The position numbers and the translations under genes are program-made. A DNA stretch of 64,000 bases from Rhopalosiphum padi (Eukaryota > Arthropoda > Insecta > Hemiptera > Aphididae), in assembly GCF_020882245.1 (NCBI RefSeq), contig NC_083597.1, forward strand, positions 3,196,581 through 3,260,580, in the 5' to 3' direction. A model generated the notes under the pieces. That model saw only the letters and a list, made by a program, of their open reading frames with translations. It searched no databases and was not told where the DNA came from. Every line of letters starts with the position of its first letter. Position 1 is the stretch's first letter. Of this stretch, positions 1 through 11,500 are shown piece by piece.

Positions 1-431
1 GACAAAAATATAATAACAAAACATCGTCCCCGAAGATATAATATATTATATCCCAAAATCCTAATATAAGTGAGATATTGCCTGGAGGGTAGACGGCAGT
101 TCGATAATAATAAAAGGCGTACGTCACGTGGTGGTTTCATAAGGTCGGCGGGGTGACGAAAGTTTCGCTAAGATATTAGGCTATTAGAGTGAAATCCAAG
201 GCAAGATTCCCCCTCCGGATAAACCCTCATATAGTGCGTTTATTTCATATATACGGGCTTTTATATGTATTCGTTCTAAATCAGAAACATAGGGCCTTAC
301 CTTAAACTTTAAAGGGTCGAGACGTTTTTATTGTGCATAAACCCACCTTGAATAAGCTACCGGTATACAGTTAACGAATGAAATATTTATTTATTTATTT
401 TTGTTCGTTTGTTTGTTTGTTTCGTGTTTAG
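1..431 (+). other. Intron (or flank) upstream of first visible KIF26 exon
   Basis: No kinesin-like reading frame is visible here in any frame. The stretch ends in a T-rich tract followed by AG at 430-431, which serves as the splice acceptor of the first visible kinesin exon. The preceding exon must end with two bases of a split Arg codon and must lie left of the window. Confidence 0.6.
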
Positions 432-3400
432 AGAACAAAAACTCACTCAACTCTTGAAAGAGTGTTTGAACTCGTTGACCTGCCATGCGGCAATGGTCGC
501 TCACGTTTCGCCCGCTGCTCAACAGTACACAGAAACTCTGTCTGTCGTACAGCTGGCTTCTCGGATACATCGAATGCGTAGACGGCGATTTAAGGTACTT
601 GTATAATAATATATTTATGCCAATAAAAGTATACTGAATGAGATTGATTCTTTTTACGAATACATTAGAGTTTGCTTATTGACATCAAGTTGTAGTTATA
701 ACGTCAGAGGTGTTGTTTTTTTTAGTTTGTCGGCGTGGCTAGTGGCTGTGGGACTTCCGGAGACACAGATCCTAAAGTTCAAAATGGCGTGGGGTCAAGT
801 GAAATCGAACCTTCTAGCAGCGAACAGTCAGCCGACACTGTGATCTACGTCGGACCCAGTGAAGAGACGGACGGTGAACATCCTCCCGTCCACATACCTA
901 GTCTGTCGGCCGTGGAAAATCGTTGTCATCCGTTGAACAAATTGCTCCGGGAACCCGGACAGAGCAAGTCGACGCCATCGTCGCCACAACGGTCGATACC
1001 AATCAGCGCCGCGGCGAGAGCGCCCGCGTCCAAGGCAGCTGCCAAACCAAACGGCGTGTGTAGCGCACGGTCATCGCCGGTCCGTAATCCGAGAACGTCG
1101 TCGACCCGGAAAGAACGTCCTGAGGAGAGGTGGATCGACGGGCCACGTATATCTAAAAGTCGCGCTCACGGCGCTCGGGCGTTGTTGATGTCCAAAACCG
1201 ACGATGGGAAAACAGCGGGCGAGACGTGGATAGATGGCCCGATGCACGGGACCAGTAGCCAACACGCGAACGTTTACGGGTTCATGGACTACCACAAGAA
1301 GAACATGATAAAAAAATGGGTAGAACACCAAGTTTATCAGGTGACGGACAAACAGAACAGGCACCGTGAAACGAAAGAATACACCACATTTAAGACGGAT
1401 GAATTGGGTCCCAGAGGTCGGGCCAGCGGTCAAGAAGAAAACGGTGACGATGAACCCAAGTGTGATCAAATGTCCGTAGCCACCAGATCAATAATTGAAA
1501 ATAGCCACCAAGTCAGCAGAGGTAAAACATGTTATTATATAATAATATTTTATAATATACATTAATTGTTTTTATTTTTTTGTAAATAAATTTACTTTTT
1601 ATTCAGTTTCTGTAATCGCGAATTGAAACGCTTTATGGTTATTTAAGTCTTTAAACTCCATTGCTTTTTAGTTGTGTCCATTGAACGACTCCGTGGTTCA
1701 AATTCTGATGAATACAACGAAGAAGACGAAGAAATCGAACTAGAAATAGTAGAAGTCGAAGAACTCGATGAACCCGTCCCAACTCAAGATAGTTGTTTAC
1801 AGGTATTTACCTAAACGTTAAGCGATATGCGTAATCATATAGTAATCCGATCTTATTATTTTGTTTTCTAAACTATTCGTGTGATAGGTGACGGAAGAAG
1901 ACATCGCGTTTTGTATGGGAGAATTAGAAAATCCATTGCCAGAAGTTGACCAGGAAGAGCATCCGTTGAGAATACTCAGTCAAGAAAATATGACTGTAGT
2001 GTCTACATTTACAGGTATACGCTTGTAATTTTTAGCCCCCTACCGCTAATGAGTTAATTTCTAAATGATTATTTAATAATTTTTTTTCTGTAGACTCACT
2101 ATCAGTTGCCAACGATATCGATAGAGTTTTTTCAAGACCTGGCGGTAATTCTTTTAGGCAATTCAACAATCACAGACTTCAGTCAGCGACACAACATGAA
2201 CAAAAGTCGTCGAAAGGTACCCAAGCGATAATAAATCAATAATATTAATTGTTAATTTTATACGTTTCAATTTTTCTAACTAACTTTGTATTCACATTAG
2301 ATCAATTTCGATATGAACAACTGTCTCGATTACACGAACTATACAACGGCAAGGTCGGCGTCCCTAAACACGTTCCTAATAATTTCAACCATCACTCCAC
2401 ATTACCTACACGCATGCAATCCGCATCGCTATCCGACGTTTTCAAAAATGGCGCTACGGAAAATCCGTCCACGAATCACGATTTTACCCATGCGTCCAAC
2501 GATTTTGACAATAATAGCATCGCCAGCGAACCCGCTTATCTGTTGGTGTGTACCTATATCGTGCAACTGAGTGATTCATTTTACTTGAGATACTCGATAT
2601 TTTAAACGAACATTAAATTAGGTTGTTTCAAAAATTTTTTTTTTTTTTTCGTAATCTTAAGTTGTTAAAAAAAAATTATTTTTATTATTTTTTTATCGTT
2701 ATAATAACTACTCGTTTTATGACACATACATTTTTGATTCCTTATTTCAAGGAAAAATATTATTTGAGTATTTGATACACAAAAATCAAATTTTGGACGA
2801 ATAATTTATGGTTTTTAAGTATTTAAAGCTTTGATTAGTAGAGTAGAATGGTACTCCGTAAAATGTTGGTCCACCATTCCACTAAGCCACACTTTATGTA
2901 CATATACCTAATAAACTATTTATCCAATATTTATACTACAAATAATATTCTGCTTCAAAATATAAAGTTAAAAATGTATATTGCCATACAAAAGTGTCAT
3001 GACTTTTTATCATAAAAATAATAAATATTTTGTTTGTAACGACTTAAAATTATATTTTTTTTAAAACTTAAGTGTTTTCTAAAAGTATAAGTGTATTATG
3101 TTTAATATACTACCTGCCCATATGCTCATTATATTAAATTTATAATGGCGGTGAACAATTTTCTACTTTTTTATTTTTTATTTTAGAACGATAATAGTCA
3201 ATTTTGTCATAACTGTCGAATGAATTTGACGAGCACCGATGACTTGACTAGCAATCTGTGGATGCACTACGGAGAACTTCACACGCTCAGTCGTTTTCAC
3301 TCGTTCAAACACATGTGAGCGTCACATTAATTTTGTTTCTCCGAAACAGTGTAACAGACAATATTATTAATATGCAATACTATTTTATAATATGTTAGTA

Positions 3401-5321
3401 GTAAAAATATATCGAGCCTAAGACATCCAGACGGCGCATCAAATCCAAATTTACAGTCTGAAACGTGCAGGGAGCCCGGAAATGGTGCCGAGGAATCTAA
3501 GGACAAAAAAAGTCAAGGCAGTGACGAAGGTGACATCGAAGAAGTTCCGTACCCACCGCCGTTACAATCGGAACTGTTGTCGTTGAGCAGAGACGGGTAA
3601 GCATCAGCCTTACACTGCTGCAGTAGCGAGACTCTGAGTTTTGACACTTTTCTTTTACCACCCATAGGTTGGACAGCAAAAGCAGAGTGCAATCCGTGTT
3701 GAACGGGTTCACGCCGTATTCGGGCAGGTTGAACCACAATTACTCGTTGAACACCAACAACGACAAGTCTCACGACCCAGGAGGGCACAACGGTAATAAT
3801 CCGTCGATTGATTTATTAATATGTTTGCGTCCGACTCGTACCACTCAACTTAAACGTAATAAACAATTGTGTTTAATGTACCTATAGGTCATCGGCTGAA
3901 AAACGATCATAACGGCTGGAACGGTGGTAGGACCCGGTTCGAAGACATCAAACAGCTGAAGGAGTTCAACTTGACAAGCAACAAATTGTTCAGCCAACGG
4001 TGGTTTACAGACAAACAGTAAGCGATAAAAACTGTAATGATTACATGTACATTATGTTTCTATGTAGCAAATAAGAAGCTATATTAAATGAAGTTGTATC
4101 GTTGTATCTATATCTGTTTTTTATTGAAATCGGTTTACGAGGTTATATTAATATTTTTATGGATGGTGTTGAATCTATATATCATTTAGCCAAATATCCA
4201 ATGCTAAGTCTAAAATTAGTATTTTTTCAATGGTTTTAAGTATTAAATATTTATTTGTTTAAATCTAGATAAATATAATCTTTGTGCACAAATAACAAGT
4301 ACAATATATTATGTTCTTAAAAATAAATTTTACAAATACTTATTTATATCGACATAAACATAAATTAGTTTAGTTAGTCGTTACCATTTACCACAAACCC
4401 GTATTAGGTAGATCAAAGAAAAAAAATATTTTAAATAATTTATTAGTGTAACTAAACTGGTTAACCTGTGTTCAATGTTGTATGATCACATAAGTTCAGA
4501 AACTACAAATAAAAATAATCAGGGAACGTCTCTGCTTTATTTAAAAAGGAGACTGATAAACTGAATTGAAAATAATAATTTGAATAATTTAATATCTGAA
4601 ATTTCTATAGTTTATAATATATATATATATATTCTGAATAACAATAAATTAATAATAATAAACGTCGTTTGAGAAGAAATAATAAATATTTTAGGTACGG
4701 GTGAATATCCAATGTCGTAAAAATTTAAGCTTTAACTACTCATAATCATAAAAATATACGCCGTTGTACCTACGCTCAACTATTTTTTGAATCACCTTTA
4801 AAAAAACTTATGAATTTTATGAATTTTATGTTAAGCTTTAATACTTATTATAAAATAACAAATTTAATACATTTTTAACAACAAAATAACTGACATTTAT
4901 ATAATATCTACCCTTCCTCACCACCAACGTACTAGGTCTGGTTTGCTATCTGAAACCGCTCTAAACATTTATTATTGTGACACTTTTACTTTAAACACAT
5001 AATTGTAAAATCTCAAGATCTAAAATATAAATTTAAATGTTTTAAATGATGGTTTAGAACAGCGCTGCACTACTGTTAAATTTAGTGTTTGTGATTACAA
5101 CTTTCGGTATGTTGGCCATTAAAGTTATAGAGAAGACGACATTACGTAACATAACTTGTACGAGTGTTCGTCACGTTTGCTACCTATTAATAACAAATTA
5201 GGGTTAGCACTTATAATATGATTTTTCATCATGTTTTAGAAACCCGAGAGCGAAGAATTTGAACGAAACGAGCAACAGTAATGCTGCGGCCACCCATCAG
5301 AACAGCAAGTGTGATAGCTAG
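432..5321 (+). CDS. KIF26: KIF26-family atypical kinesin (kinesin-11), 3' part, eleven exons
   Basis: This is the C-terminal part of a kinesin-like protein of the KIF26/CG14535/VAB-8 group. Known family roles are microtubule binding with little or no motor ATPase, cell and axon migration, and signalling scaffold work. Exons read as 432-594, 726-1521, 1672-1802, 1888-2014, 2094-2216, 2301-2545, 3187-3314, 3399 (or 3423)-3596, 3668-3792, 3888-4017 and 5240-5321. All junctions are GT..AG and phases match throughout, giving about 740-748 residues before the stop at 5319-5321. Exon 1 encodes the end of the motor domain: REQKLTQLL, then AHVSPA, then ETLSVVQLASRIHRMRRRR, close to the KIF26 form of this kinesin signature. 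Exon 2 carries SSEQSADTVIYVGP (816-857), a stretch also found just after the motor in vertebrate KIF26. Two WIDGP repeats (1131-1145 and 1227-1241) and a FMDYHKKNMIKKWVEHQ block (about 1281-1331) follow. The exon at 1672 is very acidic. The rest is Ser/Asn/His-rich and probably disordered. The P-loop and switch regions are outside the window, so ATPase status cannot be judged. Confidence 0.93.
2546..3186 (+). other. KIF26 intron, 641 nt
   Basis: An AT-rich intron between phase-0 donor GTGTGT and an acceptor ending TATTTTAG. It contains poly-T and poly-A runs and no coding signal. The frame that continues past 2545 soon stops, which supports splicing here. Confidence 0.75.
4018..5239 (+). other. 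KIF26 last intron, 1222 nt
   Basis: The donor is GTAAGC right after a split codon (phase 2). The acceptor is TTTTAG at 5234-5239. The interior is AT-rich with small TA repeats and no recognisable exon. If this intron were retained, the frame would end at once (AAA CAG TAA), giving a protein that lacks the last 27 residues. Confidence 0.75.
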
Positions 5322-5454
5322 GAGACGGGATGGCTCAGTATGACACGTATACAGTCAAATGAATTCGATATATAATAATAATATGTATTAGAAAAAAAAA
5401 AAGATTTTGTTCGTTTCTACAAAGTATAGTATAATATTATACGTCATTATTATA

Positions 5455-5464
5455 TTATTATTAC

Positions 5465-5501
<37 letters not shown>

Positions 5502-5502
5502 A
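5455..5502. repeat. (ATT)n microsatellite in KIF26 3' UTR
   Basis: A run of about 15 ATT units with one ACT interruption near its start. It lies within the presumed 3' UTR. Confidence 0.9.
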
Positions 5503-6051
5503 TATTATACGAACAGAGCATAATATTAGTACTCGGAGCGAGTTTAAAAATTATATTCTATACATTTTACACGTTATCAGATTTTTTTATGGATGTTAGA
5601 CGCATAAAAGTAAATACGTATAGTTTATACATATAATAAAAATATTATATTTTTAATAAGCACGTTAACTGCTGTGCTGCCGCCGCCGACGATGTTGTGT
5701 ATTAGATTCGTGTTGTCACGCCGCACAACACGCGACGTTTCGTTACGATTTTTAGCAGAACAAATAATAATAATAAAAAAAAACACAAAACTCGCACGCA
5801 CCGAGTAAGATATTTTACTAATTATTTATTATTATATAATATTAAATTAGACTTTTTAGACTTTTGTTTTTTCTTTACTACATAATCGATGTATTATAAA
5901 ATTATATATATTATGATGCATATACTTACTAATTGTTTAAAAAATATTTTGTACATATCATTTTTTTTTTCATTTGTTACTGTTTTTTTATTTATTTATT
6001 TATTTTTTTTTAAGACAATATAGTTGTACAACATAATAATAATATAACAAA

Positions 6052-6057
6052 AATAAA
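6052..6057 (+). terminator. Candidate poly(A) signal AATAAA
   Basis: A canonical AATAAA hexamer 731 nt after the KIF26 stop, followed by a T-rich stretch at about 6080-6098 that could serve as the downstream element. Other hexamers nearby compete with it, so the choice is tentative. Confidence 0.35.
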
Positions 6058-7031
6058 ACGATTACATCGAAACTAATTTCCATTTTTTTCATTCCTTTTT
6101 ACTGCAGAGTATACCTGGGCTGGTGACAATGTTGAATATATTTTTTAGAAATATATATCAATATGTTTTTATTGCAGTATCCTTAAAAAAAAAAATGTTA
6201 TCAGTAATGTACGCGAATCGTAAATCTATTTTTGTATTTCATTGGCCGGATAAACTTTTAATATTTACTTTTTTTTATAAATTTAAGCAAGTTTTAATTT
6301 AAAATAATTTCGATTATTTTTAAGTTTTAACCATTAATAATTTATTCAAAAATGTTAATATTTAAAAACTATCCGGTCAGTGCACAGGAAATATTCTTTG
6401 TTATAAAATATATAATAAGTGCCTTTGCCTTAACTGACCCAAAGTGTTGTAATCGTGAAAATACTGAATGTCTGTTCGCTGTTCCTATATTATGTGGGAG
6501 TTAGAGAGAGAAAACAAATGTTGTAATGGCCGCCATTAAGTGTAAAACATAATGTAGTTACTATATATTTTAATAAACACGAAAAATATATTTTTTTAAA
6601 GAATATTTCAACGAAAACACCTACATAGTGTAAAACGTCTAGTAATGTTTGCCACGCTTCAATTACAATTTTATTTACATCAATGGTTTTTTTTTTTTAC
6701 TCAATAAATGTAAAAATGTATCAGAAATTATTATTATTATATAGACTTATTTAAAATTTGAGTAACAAAAAAGATTAAGCTTATATAAAAGTAACTATAT
6801 TCGCAATTTATTTTGAAATATTGTAAGATTCTTCTATTTCATAACTTGATGATGGCTTGAAAAATATTATTAAATTATCATCGTAGGTATATTAAATTAA
6901 ATTGATATTGCCTATTTTAGCATACTAACACAATTGAATACATAATTTACCATTTTATATTACTTATATATCTTAGCCAAGCTAAAGATAATATACACAA
7001 AATCATATCGTGAGATTACTGGGGTTATCGT

Positions 7032-7110
7032 CAGAGGCGCAATTTCAATGAAAAAACTGAGGGTGCTAAGCACACCCAAGCCCCCCCCCCCCTTACAAAT
7101 TACGCCATGG
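7032..7110. mobile_element. Short inverted-end transposon remnant with poly-C tract
   Basis: The left edge reads CAGAGGCGCAATTT. The reverse complement of the right edge reads CCATGGCGTAATTT, so GGCG-Y-AATTT is shared. Between them lie a GGTGCT..AGCACACC hairpin and a run of 13 C. This looks like the fused ends of an internally deleted DNA transposon. No target duplication is clear. Confidence 0.4.
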
Positions 7111-7959
7111 TTATCATACAGTGCTCTACAAGATTGACGTTACTTAGAAATAATTTTAAATTTAAGACTGATTATATTATGTTTGTCGCAAGTGCACTGT
7201 TTAAATGTAAAATTATAATATTGTGATATTATATACGGGTAAGTCGGACCGGTTTGCGCGCGCTATTTTTACTATTGCAAATCGATGATTTAATGTTTAC
7301 GCGAGTGGGGGAAGGGCCAATGCGATTTTAATTAAATTACAATAAACGTGCGTGTATAGATTTTTCGATATTGCCGAGTTGTCACGGTTTCGTATAATAT
7401 ATAATATTATGTATGCAGTGTGTGTATTTACATTTGCGTGAATGTACAAGCAAAAGTAATTTACATACATTCTGTTTTAAAAAAAATATTAGGAGATTTC
7501 GTGTTTTTAATAATTCTAAGATAATATGTATTAGGTATAATACATAACTGAATTTATCGCTCAAAGTTGTCGTTTAAAACGAGTTCTGCGCATCATCGTA
7601 ATAATAATGTAGGTACTTTCAATAAAATATGTATAATATACACAAGTCCTGACTGATTTATAATCTACTTACAACCAAATTATCATTTTATGATTAAATG
7701 TTCGCCTATGGTTTTGTTGACTAACAAAAAATGAATATTTGTTTTTAATAAAATAGGGTTGCCATCGCTCATCACTGGTTACAAAAAATAAAATAGTTAT
7801 TGCCTATTGCGATTAGATATAATTTTAAACATATTGTATTCTATGTTTGGTAAAAATGATCATTCAAATGACTGAGTAGTTTACATTAAACGGAATGTAA
7901 ATGGGGTAAATCCATTGGTATTTAGTTTTGTACGTGCATTTAACGTCGTGCAGGATCAG

Positions 7960-8088
7960 CTATTGGCGATTTTACGTTATGAGCAACGAGGTAACCGTTC
8001 GCGGTCGGCGAGAGTAATCAGCCCCTATGACTACCCTCGCCGACCGCGGACGGTTACCTCGTTGTTCATAACTCGAAATCGCCAATAG
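7960..8088. repeat. Long hairpin: 53-bp inverted arms, 23-nt loop
   Basis: The arm at 7960-8012 and the reverse complement of 8036-8088 agree at 48 of 53 positions by hand alignment. The outer ends are CTATTGGCGATTT and AAATCGCCAATAG. The inner part is GC-rich (GTAACCG..CGCGGTCGGCGAG), which is strongly unlike the surrounding AT-rich DNA. It could be a minimal palindromic MITE, a hairpin RNA precursor or a structural element. No target-site duplication is obvious at its borders. Confidence 0.85.
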
Positions 8089-8385
8089 TTTCAAATACAT
8101 TAAAAGGTAACAACTGTAACGTAATAAAAATAAATAATAATATATTGTAAAGTATACAATAGGACACTAATCTTACATTAGGAAGTATAAAAAGTATATT
8201 TTTGACTTAATGAATATGTACATTAATGTACAAAATATTAAAGTGACTTTGCTGTATTAGAGCAATAATAATACTTATAAATATAAATCAAGTTAAATTC
8301 TATAATTAAAAATTAAAATAAATTAGAATAATTTATTACGAATGCTGATTCTGATGCGTTACGCACCTGTTTAATATTTTTTCGT

Positions 8386-8509
8386 ATACTTATAAGTTAT
8401 AATGGTATCAATAGTGATGTATACTTATAAGTTATAATGGTATCAATAGTGATCAATACTTAGAAGTAATAATGGTATCAATAGTGATCAATACTTAGAA
8501 GTTATAATT
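8386..8509. repeat. Tandem repeat, 35-bp unit, about 3.5 copies
   Basis: Units start at 8386, 8421, 8456 and 8491 with the word ATACTTA. The cores share AATGGTATCAATAGTGAT. Copies 1-2 are nearly identical, and copies 3-4 share the variant CAATACTTAGAAG, which suggests stepwise duplication. The fourth copy is partial. Confidence 0.9.
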
Positions 8510-11500
8510 GTGCTATGTTTCTATCGACTATAAAAATATTGGTGATCACCATCGGTCTCCAATTCTACATTTAATTTATAAAAACTATTTTTTTTTCTAT
8601 TTCTATTTTTTTTAGGATAACGCAAAAAGAATTATAACATTCTCCTGAGGCTTTTCCTGCAATATAATTCGCATAGGTAACAGGTATTATTTATATTAAT
8701 ATTATATCAGCTATAAATTATAGTTGGAGTAAATACAAGTATAACCCGCCCAGCTTATCTAAAATCTGTGCTCAAATAATAACTTCAGAAATAAAAACAG
8801 TGTATATAGTTTACTGTTATCAGTACGTACTTTGAATAAATTACTTTAAAATATATTTGTATACACTTTTTTAAATTTAAATTTAAATGGCCCGCTCAAG
8901 TCTCAATAACATAAATTCTATTTATGTTGTAGAAAAAATATATTTACAAAAAAATCCTGAATTGTGTGATTTGATTATTTGATGATGAATATGTACATAA
9001 TTTATGGTGTGACGTATTTTGACTGTTGTACGTGTCAGAAAGTGATGCAATATGATTCCGTACTTTTTACCTTATTCGCTCTGCAAACAACAACACGATT
9101 GTCGATTGCACACAAAAATATTTTATATTCTTGGCTTAAAGGATTTAAGTTTATGAAGTTCACCTGTAATTTGTAGTACTAATAAATCTATATATTATTA
9201 TTTATTATATTCTCAGCACATTATGATTGATTGTTTAATACAAAAAAATTATTGTGTACTAATTTATACGTCAATTACATATTATTATAAACAGTTTAAT
9301 ACTTCAATACACGTTAAGTATTAGTAGTATAAGTAAATCATTAGGTAGGTAATAAGCATTAAGTATCATTATATAGCCTATAAGACAATAATAATATAAA
9401 TTTCCTCTAAAAGTTACAATATAAAATATTTGTTGTGTACTATCTGCTATACTCTTATACTATTGTGTTTTCTTAAATACATAAATACATAAAAAATGCG
9501 AAATCGTTTTGTGTTTTTTTTCGGGTAAAAAGATAAAAAGTTCACAATCGTATTACGCTTGTAAAAAAGATACTTAAGCCAGCTGTAACACGTTTTGTAC
9601 ATCAGGGCATGTTTAAGTTAAATAACCACGACTATTATTAATATAATAATTAAAAAAAAATACAATAATATATAGGTACATTAAATTACACTATAAATAA
9701 AAACATACAACACAATTGCTATTAATAGACGATAGTATAAGTTTATAATTAGTTCTATCCGATATTAAAATTAAAGTGCTTGGTATTATGGGGTAGAATT
9801 ATTGTAAGATTGGTGATGTTAATTAATATATCTCTCAAGTTGTTGGAGTATGTGTGACTGAGTCTTGCTCACTCCGCAACCGTATTTTTATTTGCAGATA
9901 GCTATTTTCCGTGATCGTAGATTTAGGAATTTCTAAATTTCTAATTGACTATGAATAGAAATAGCTCATTTACAGAATTATAAATGCTAATTATAACAAT
10001 TTATTAATTAGTACCTATATAGATTATAGTATGTGTTTCACCAATTATTTAAACATATAAAATATTTTTGTCGCACACGTTTGCTTAAATTACAGTTTTT
10101 ACACTTATTAAATTCTACTACAATAAAAACACACATAAATAAAACGTACGGGCGAACATTGTGATTCTAAAATATTTCGTCTCAATGATGAAACGGTCCA
10201 CGACGACCATACCAAGAAGGTACCTACCTTCCTCGAGAGAAAAGTGCGTGGTCGAAAGTAACTTTGCAGTTTTCCGAAAACACCGAGTTGTATGCGTACA
10301 AAACTTTTTGTATTATAAATTTATAATATTGACAATATTATTACATTATGAATTCTGTAGCGTGTTGACCCATTTAACCGGTTTTGTTCATTTCGTAGTT
10401 GAACAAGTGCAAGTGCGTCAGCAACTGTATCGCAAAAGTCTGTATTGCACTGTAATAATTCACACACGGTTTGTTTACAATGCAAACACCGCTGAATTTC
10501 ATGATTTTTGTGTATAATATTATAGACTATATTTTAGTCCACGTTGATAATATTAGATATTATTAGAGCGTGTGGAATTTTATGTAATTAAAAACTTCAT
10601 ATATTTAACGAAACGTTTTTGTATGGACATTTTTAAAATTTGAATCGTATAAAACAGAAAAGTAATGAATACTAACTCAAAGCAAAAAGTCATTATTACA
10701 GAGCAATCGATTACTACGGATATTACTGAATATTGATATTATGGTGGATATCGAAAAATCGTTTTCCTATTTTATCTTATTATTATTACGACGACGTTCT
10801 CTGTTTATGACTGAACATATATTTTTTCCGCACATCAACTATATTATAACATGTAGGTATACCCATTATGCATTACCGCGAAAGAAAATTGAAACCGCGT
10901 TGGCGTATTTGTATTTGAATAATAATCGGTACCCGTCTTGACGGTTCCCCGGTGGTTATTATGACGCCACCTCACGGTCGTACTACTGTAGTTATGTTGT
11001 CGTCTTTGTACAACAGATGGCAGTAACAAATGGTATTTTGTAATACATGCAATCGGTATATTATTATTATTTTGATGAAATTATATTATTTATCATAATT
11101 TTTTTAATATCAATGGTACATACTACATAAAATTGTTTGTTGCCTTTGTTTGATAAAAAATTAAAGATAAATAAACTTAAACTATCTTTTTATTTTTTTT
11201 CCTACCCTAAATCCTAATGTATTTATTTCATTATTACCTATATGTTAAATTATAATATGTCGCTTATGAATTGATAATACACAAGAACAATTTACAAATT
11301 TTCTAAAACAATGAATAGTCAATGATATAAGTATCTTACAGTATATTATATTGGCTCTCAACTACTTAAATGTAACAAGTAATAAATACTTATTTTTATC
11401 GGACGATAGGTACGTGATGTGAATTTAATCAATTCAAACGAAAAAAAATCGGAATTGTTATTGATTGCAATTTATCATTATTTTGCGATTAAAAACGTTT

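Larger units (their letters stand above)
5322..6080 (+). other. Probable KIF26 3' UTR
   Basis: Non-coding and very AT-rich sequence follows the TAG stop. It contains an ATT microsatellite and AATAAA hexamers at 5635-5640, 5772-5777 and 6052-6057. Later hexamers occur at 6572-6577 and 6703-6708, so the true end of the transcript may be further right. The assignment is by position only. Confidence 0.5.

Noticed and set aside
1071..1469. 132-codon minus-strand frame
   Set aside because: It is antisense to the large, clearly coding KIF26 exon 2; its openness follows from that exon's codon use.
1697..1707. GGTTCAAATTC, like a tRNA B box
   Set aside because: It lies inside a KIF26 exon and no A box or cloverleaf is present.
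2313..2570. 85-codon plus frame overlapping the exon at 2301
   Set aside because: A shifted frame of the KIF26 exon; the phase-consistent frame is the other one.
3497..3788. Two minus-strand frames of 80 and 91 codons
   Set aside because: Antisense shadows of KIF26 exons at 3399-3596 and 3668-3792, and they cross an intron.
10161..10517. 118-codon plus frame
   Set aside because: It starts at GTG, with the first ATG at 10185. Composition is Ile/Tyr/Phe/Val-rich as expected from AT-rich DNA, and no motif, start context or poly(A) signal supports it.
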